Below are positions 11,988 through 13,390 of a stretch of DNA of 13,390 bases, piece after piece. Below the pieces are notes generated by a model. That model saw only the letters and a list, made by a program, of their open reading frames with translations, was not told the DNA's origin and ran no database searches. The stretch spans positions 1 to 13,390 of the forward strand of contig DANO01000036.1 of NCBI GenBank assembly GCA_002497295.1. The letters are read 5' to 3'. The number at the start of each line of letters is the position of its first letter. Positions within the stretch are counted from its first letter, which is position 1. Both the position numbers and the translations under genes were made by a program. This DNA is from Euryarchaeota archaeon UBA171 (GTDB lineage: Archaea > Thermoplasmatota > Poseidoniia > Poseidoniales > Thalassarchaeaceae).

Positions 11988-13390
11988 CTAATTGATCCAG
12001 GAGTATCGTCTCTCCCCTTCCAAATGGCCTTCAGCGCCTATTGAGATAAGAGCAAATTCTCCTGAAGGAGAAATCACGGATGATCCTTTGGAGCCTCGAT
12101 GCAGTGCTTCATAGATTGATTTGTCTATCGGTTGGCGGTCATCGATTCTTGAAAATAATGAAAATCGTGATGCGATATGTTTCCATTCTGGTTGGATTAT
12201 TCCCTCGAAAACCTTGGCCTTTGCTCCTGAACCATAACCACAGAGTCCTATTCTGCTTCCTTTCATATCTTGGTTCTCATTGAAATCGGACTCCAACGCA
12301 GACATTAATGCAAGAAATATTGACCCTGTGTATTGATTTCCAACCATAGAGGATGCTCTCTGTGTCTTTTCGATCCTTTCCTCGACGAACTGTTTGAAAT
12401 GATCGGTCTTGGATATCTTCCTTCGATATCCGTCGTTTGCTGACTCGAACTCTGAATCGCCTACTAAGCCTTCTTGGAAGTCCGTCCTGACCGGTTCAGG
12501 GCCTATCTCTGATTCTATCTCGTCCCATACAGGGAGGTTTCTGCGATCATGGCGAAAGACATCCGGAAACATTCTTTTTGCCTGGAAGGCATATGGGAGA
12601 TGGACAATTATTCTCGCCCATTGATCTGTCAGTATTTTATCTTCGTCGGGATCGTATCTTCCTTCGGACATTGCTTTGGAGCGGAAATTGATGAATGCAT
12701 ATTTCACGGATTCTGAGTAACATCTATTGGAAAACGCTCCATCGAAAACGGGAGTGTCCTTGTGCACCTTGAGAGTCTCGGATTCGAATAATGTGTGGTC
12801 CCTCTTATCCGACTTGTCGATCATCCTCATAATCTTCTCAGAGAGATTCTTCCTGAGGTTTTGACCCGCTTCAGAAGCAAGTTCAAGCACTGTATCGACT
12901 ATTGATCGCCTAGATATCTCTCTTCTGGGTTTGAAGAAATCATGAACGGGCATGGTGGACACGCCCCATATGTCTGGTATCACGAGTAATCTCGGATTAT
13001 GGCGAATGAGAATTGCTCCTCCACCGGCTCCTTGGGTGTATTCTCCAGATGAGCCCAAGTCGTACTTCGCATTATCAGCAAAAACCACTATTCCTATTCT
13101 ATCTTGATCTGGGCCCCCTCTTGCAACCCAATCCAGCGTATTATGCATGGCATCAACAGCACCAATGCAAGCGAATGTCATGTCTACAACATCACAATTC
13201 CTGAAACAGTCGACTCCATACTTCTTTGCATACCTCTGTTCGAGCATATCCATGATGTAGGTGGCAGTTGGTTTTGAGCCATCGAGTGCAGATTCGGTCC
13301 CAAGATATATTCTGCCAATTTTTTCAGGTTCTATCTTATTCCTGTCTATGACCCTGGCTACAGCATTTGCACCCATTGTCGCTGTATCTT
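11988..13390 (-). CDS. mvaS: Hydroxymethylglutaryl-CoA synthase, N terminus cut by window edge
   Basis: HMG-CoA synthase condenses acetyl-CoA with acetoacetyl-CoA, the committed entry to the mevalonate pathway for archaeal isoprenoid lipids. At least 466 residues are visible. The frame stays open past the ATG at 13376 to the window edge, and that ATG is internal, since about 50 residues of the usual N-terminal thiolase fold are missing. Numbering from that ATG: YLGTESALDGSKPTA (24-38) with the catalytic Glu E28, VVDMTFACIGAVDAM with nucleophile C70, YTQGAGGGAIL (113-123), IIVHLPYAFQAKRM with catalytic His H259, VGNQYTGSIFLALMSA and CGYGSGAKAKVFEG. The VGNxYTGS and GYGSG segments and the length resemble the bacterial/eukaryotic HMGS branch rather than the short (about 350 residue) archaeal form. 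No acetoacetyl-CoA thiolase or DUF35 gene lies downstream. Confidence 0.92.
   Translation of the reverse strand, partial: DTATMGANAVARVIDRNKIEPEKIGRIYLGTESALDGSKPTATYIMDMLEQRYAKKYGVDCFRNCDVVDMTFACIGAVDAMHNTLDWVARGGPDQDRIGIVVFADNAKYDLGSSGEYTQGAGGGAILIRHNPRLLVIPDIWGVSTMPVHDFFKPRREISRRSIVDTVLELASEAGQNLRKNLSEKIMRMIDKSDKRDHTLFESETLKVHKDTPVFDGAFSNRCYSESVKYAFINFRSKAMSEGRYDPDEDKILTDQWARIIVHLPYAFQAKRMFPDVFRHDRRNLPVWDEIESEIGPEPVRTDFQEGLVGDSEFESANDGYRRKISKTDHFKQFVEERIEKTQRASSMVGNQYTGSIFLALMSALESDFNENQDMKGSRIGLCGYGSGAKAKVFEGIIQPEWKHIASRFSLFSRIDDRQPIDKSIYEALHRGSKGSSVISPSGEFALISIGAEGHLEGERRYSWIN

Noticed and set aside
1..13390. CRISPR array, prophage, transposon or secondary-metabolite cluster
   Set aside because: No regularly spaced repeats, no terminal inverted repeats with a transposase, and no structural phage or biosynthetic genes were seen on either strand.

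Overview
The window looks like a gene-dense chromosomal segment of a euryarchaeon, most plausibly a streamlined marine lineage such as Marine Group II/Poseidoniales. The lineage name is inference, since no marker phylogeny could be run. Archaeal signs seen here are the PolD small subunit (DP1), a Nob1 PIN/zinc-ribbon nuclease, a SerK-like serine kinase, HMG-CoA synthase of the mevalonate pathway, and two archaeal-looking tRNAs. Bacterial-type genes are mixed in: a class II CCA-adding enzyme, a CinA/PncC domain, an acyl-CoA dehydrogenase, a GH53 galactanase and a GcvH-like protein.

Layout. Positions 27-1136 hold a DUF3592-like membrane protein (+). tRNA-Glu(UUC) lies at 1146-1223 (-), and a DedA/YqaA-type membrane protein at 1251-1868 (-). 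Positions 1965-2432 hold nob1 (+). It meets tatA (-) stop to stop, and moaD (-) follows upstream of tatA. A HAD/phosphoserine-phosphatase-like enzyme at 3024-3695 (+) converges on the PolD small subunit at 3699-5342 (-). A CinA C-terminal-type amidohydrolase (5412-6080, -) and tRNA-Val(UAC) (6116-6191, -) follow. A HEAT-repeat protein (6272-7288, +) overlaps tail to tail with a SerK-like ParB-fold protein (7271-7678, -). The CCA-adding enzyme (7753-8985, +) abuts a GcvH-like protein (8986-9510, -). An acyl-CoA dehydrogenase (9606-10784, +) faces a GH53 lipoprotein galactanase (10825-11946, -). A long HMG-CoA synthase (11988-13390, -) runs off the right edge.

Organisation. There is almost no operon structure. 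Most genes are single units on alternating strands, convergent pairs touch or overlap, and intergenic gaps are mostly under 100 bp. No stretch above 300 bp lacks a gene. Several genes have AT-rich elements about 26-30 nt upstream of the start codon, which fits leaderless archaeal promoters. I saw no mobile element, CRISPR array, integrase or phage signal. Functionally this is a housekeeping mix: replication, rRNA and tRNA processing, tRNA genes, protein export, cofactor and NMN handling, isoprenoid synthesis, acyl-CoA oxidation and one polysaccharide-degrading exoenzyme.

The most unusual items are a GcvH homologue with no lysine anywhere in its C-terminal half, and so no lipoylation site; a bacterial-type class II CCA-adding enzyme in an archaeal context beside tRNA genes that already encode CCA; a short SerK-like protein; and a lipoprotein GH53 galactanase. 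I do not see a coherent new multigene system.
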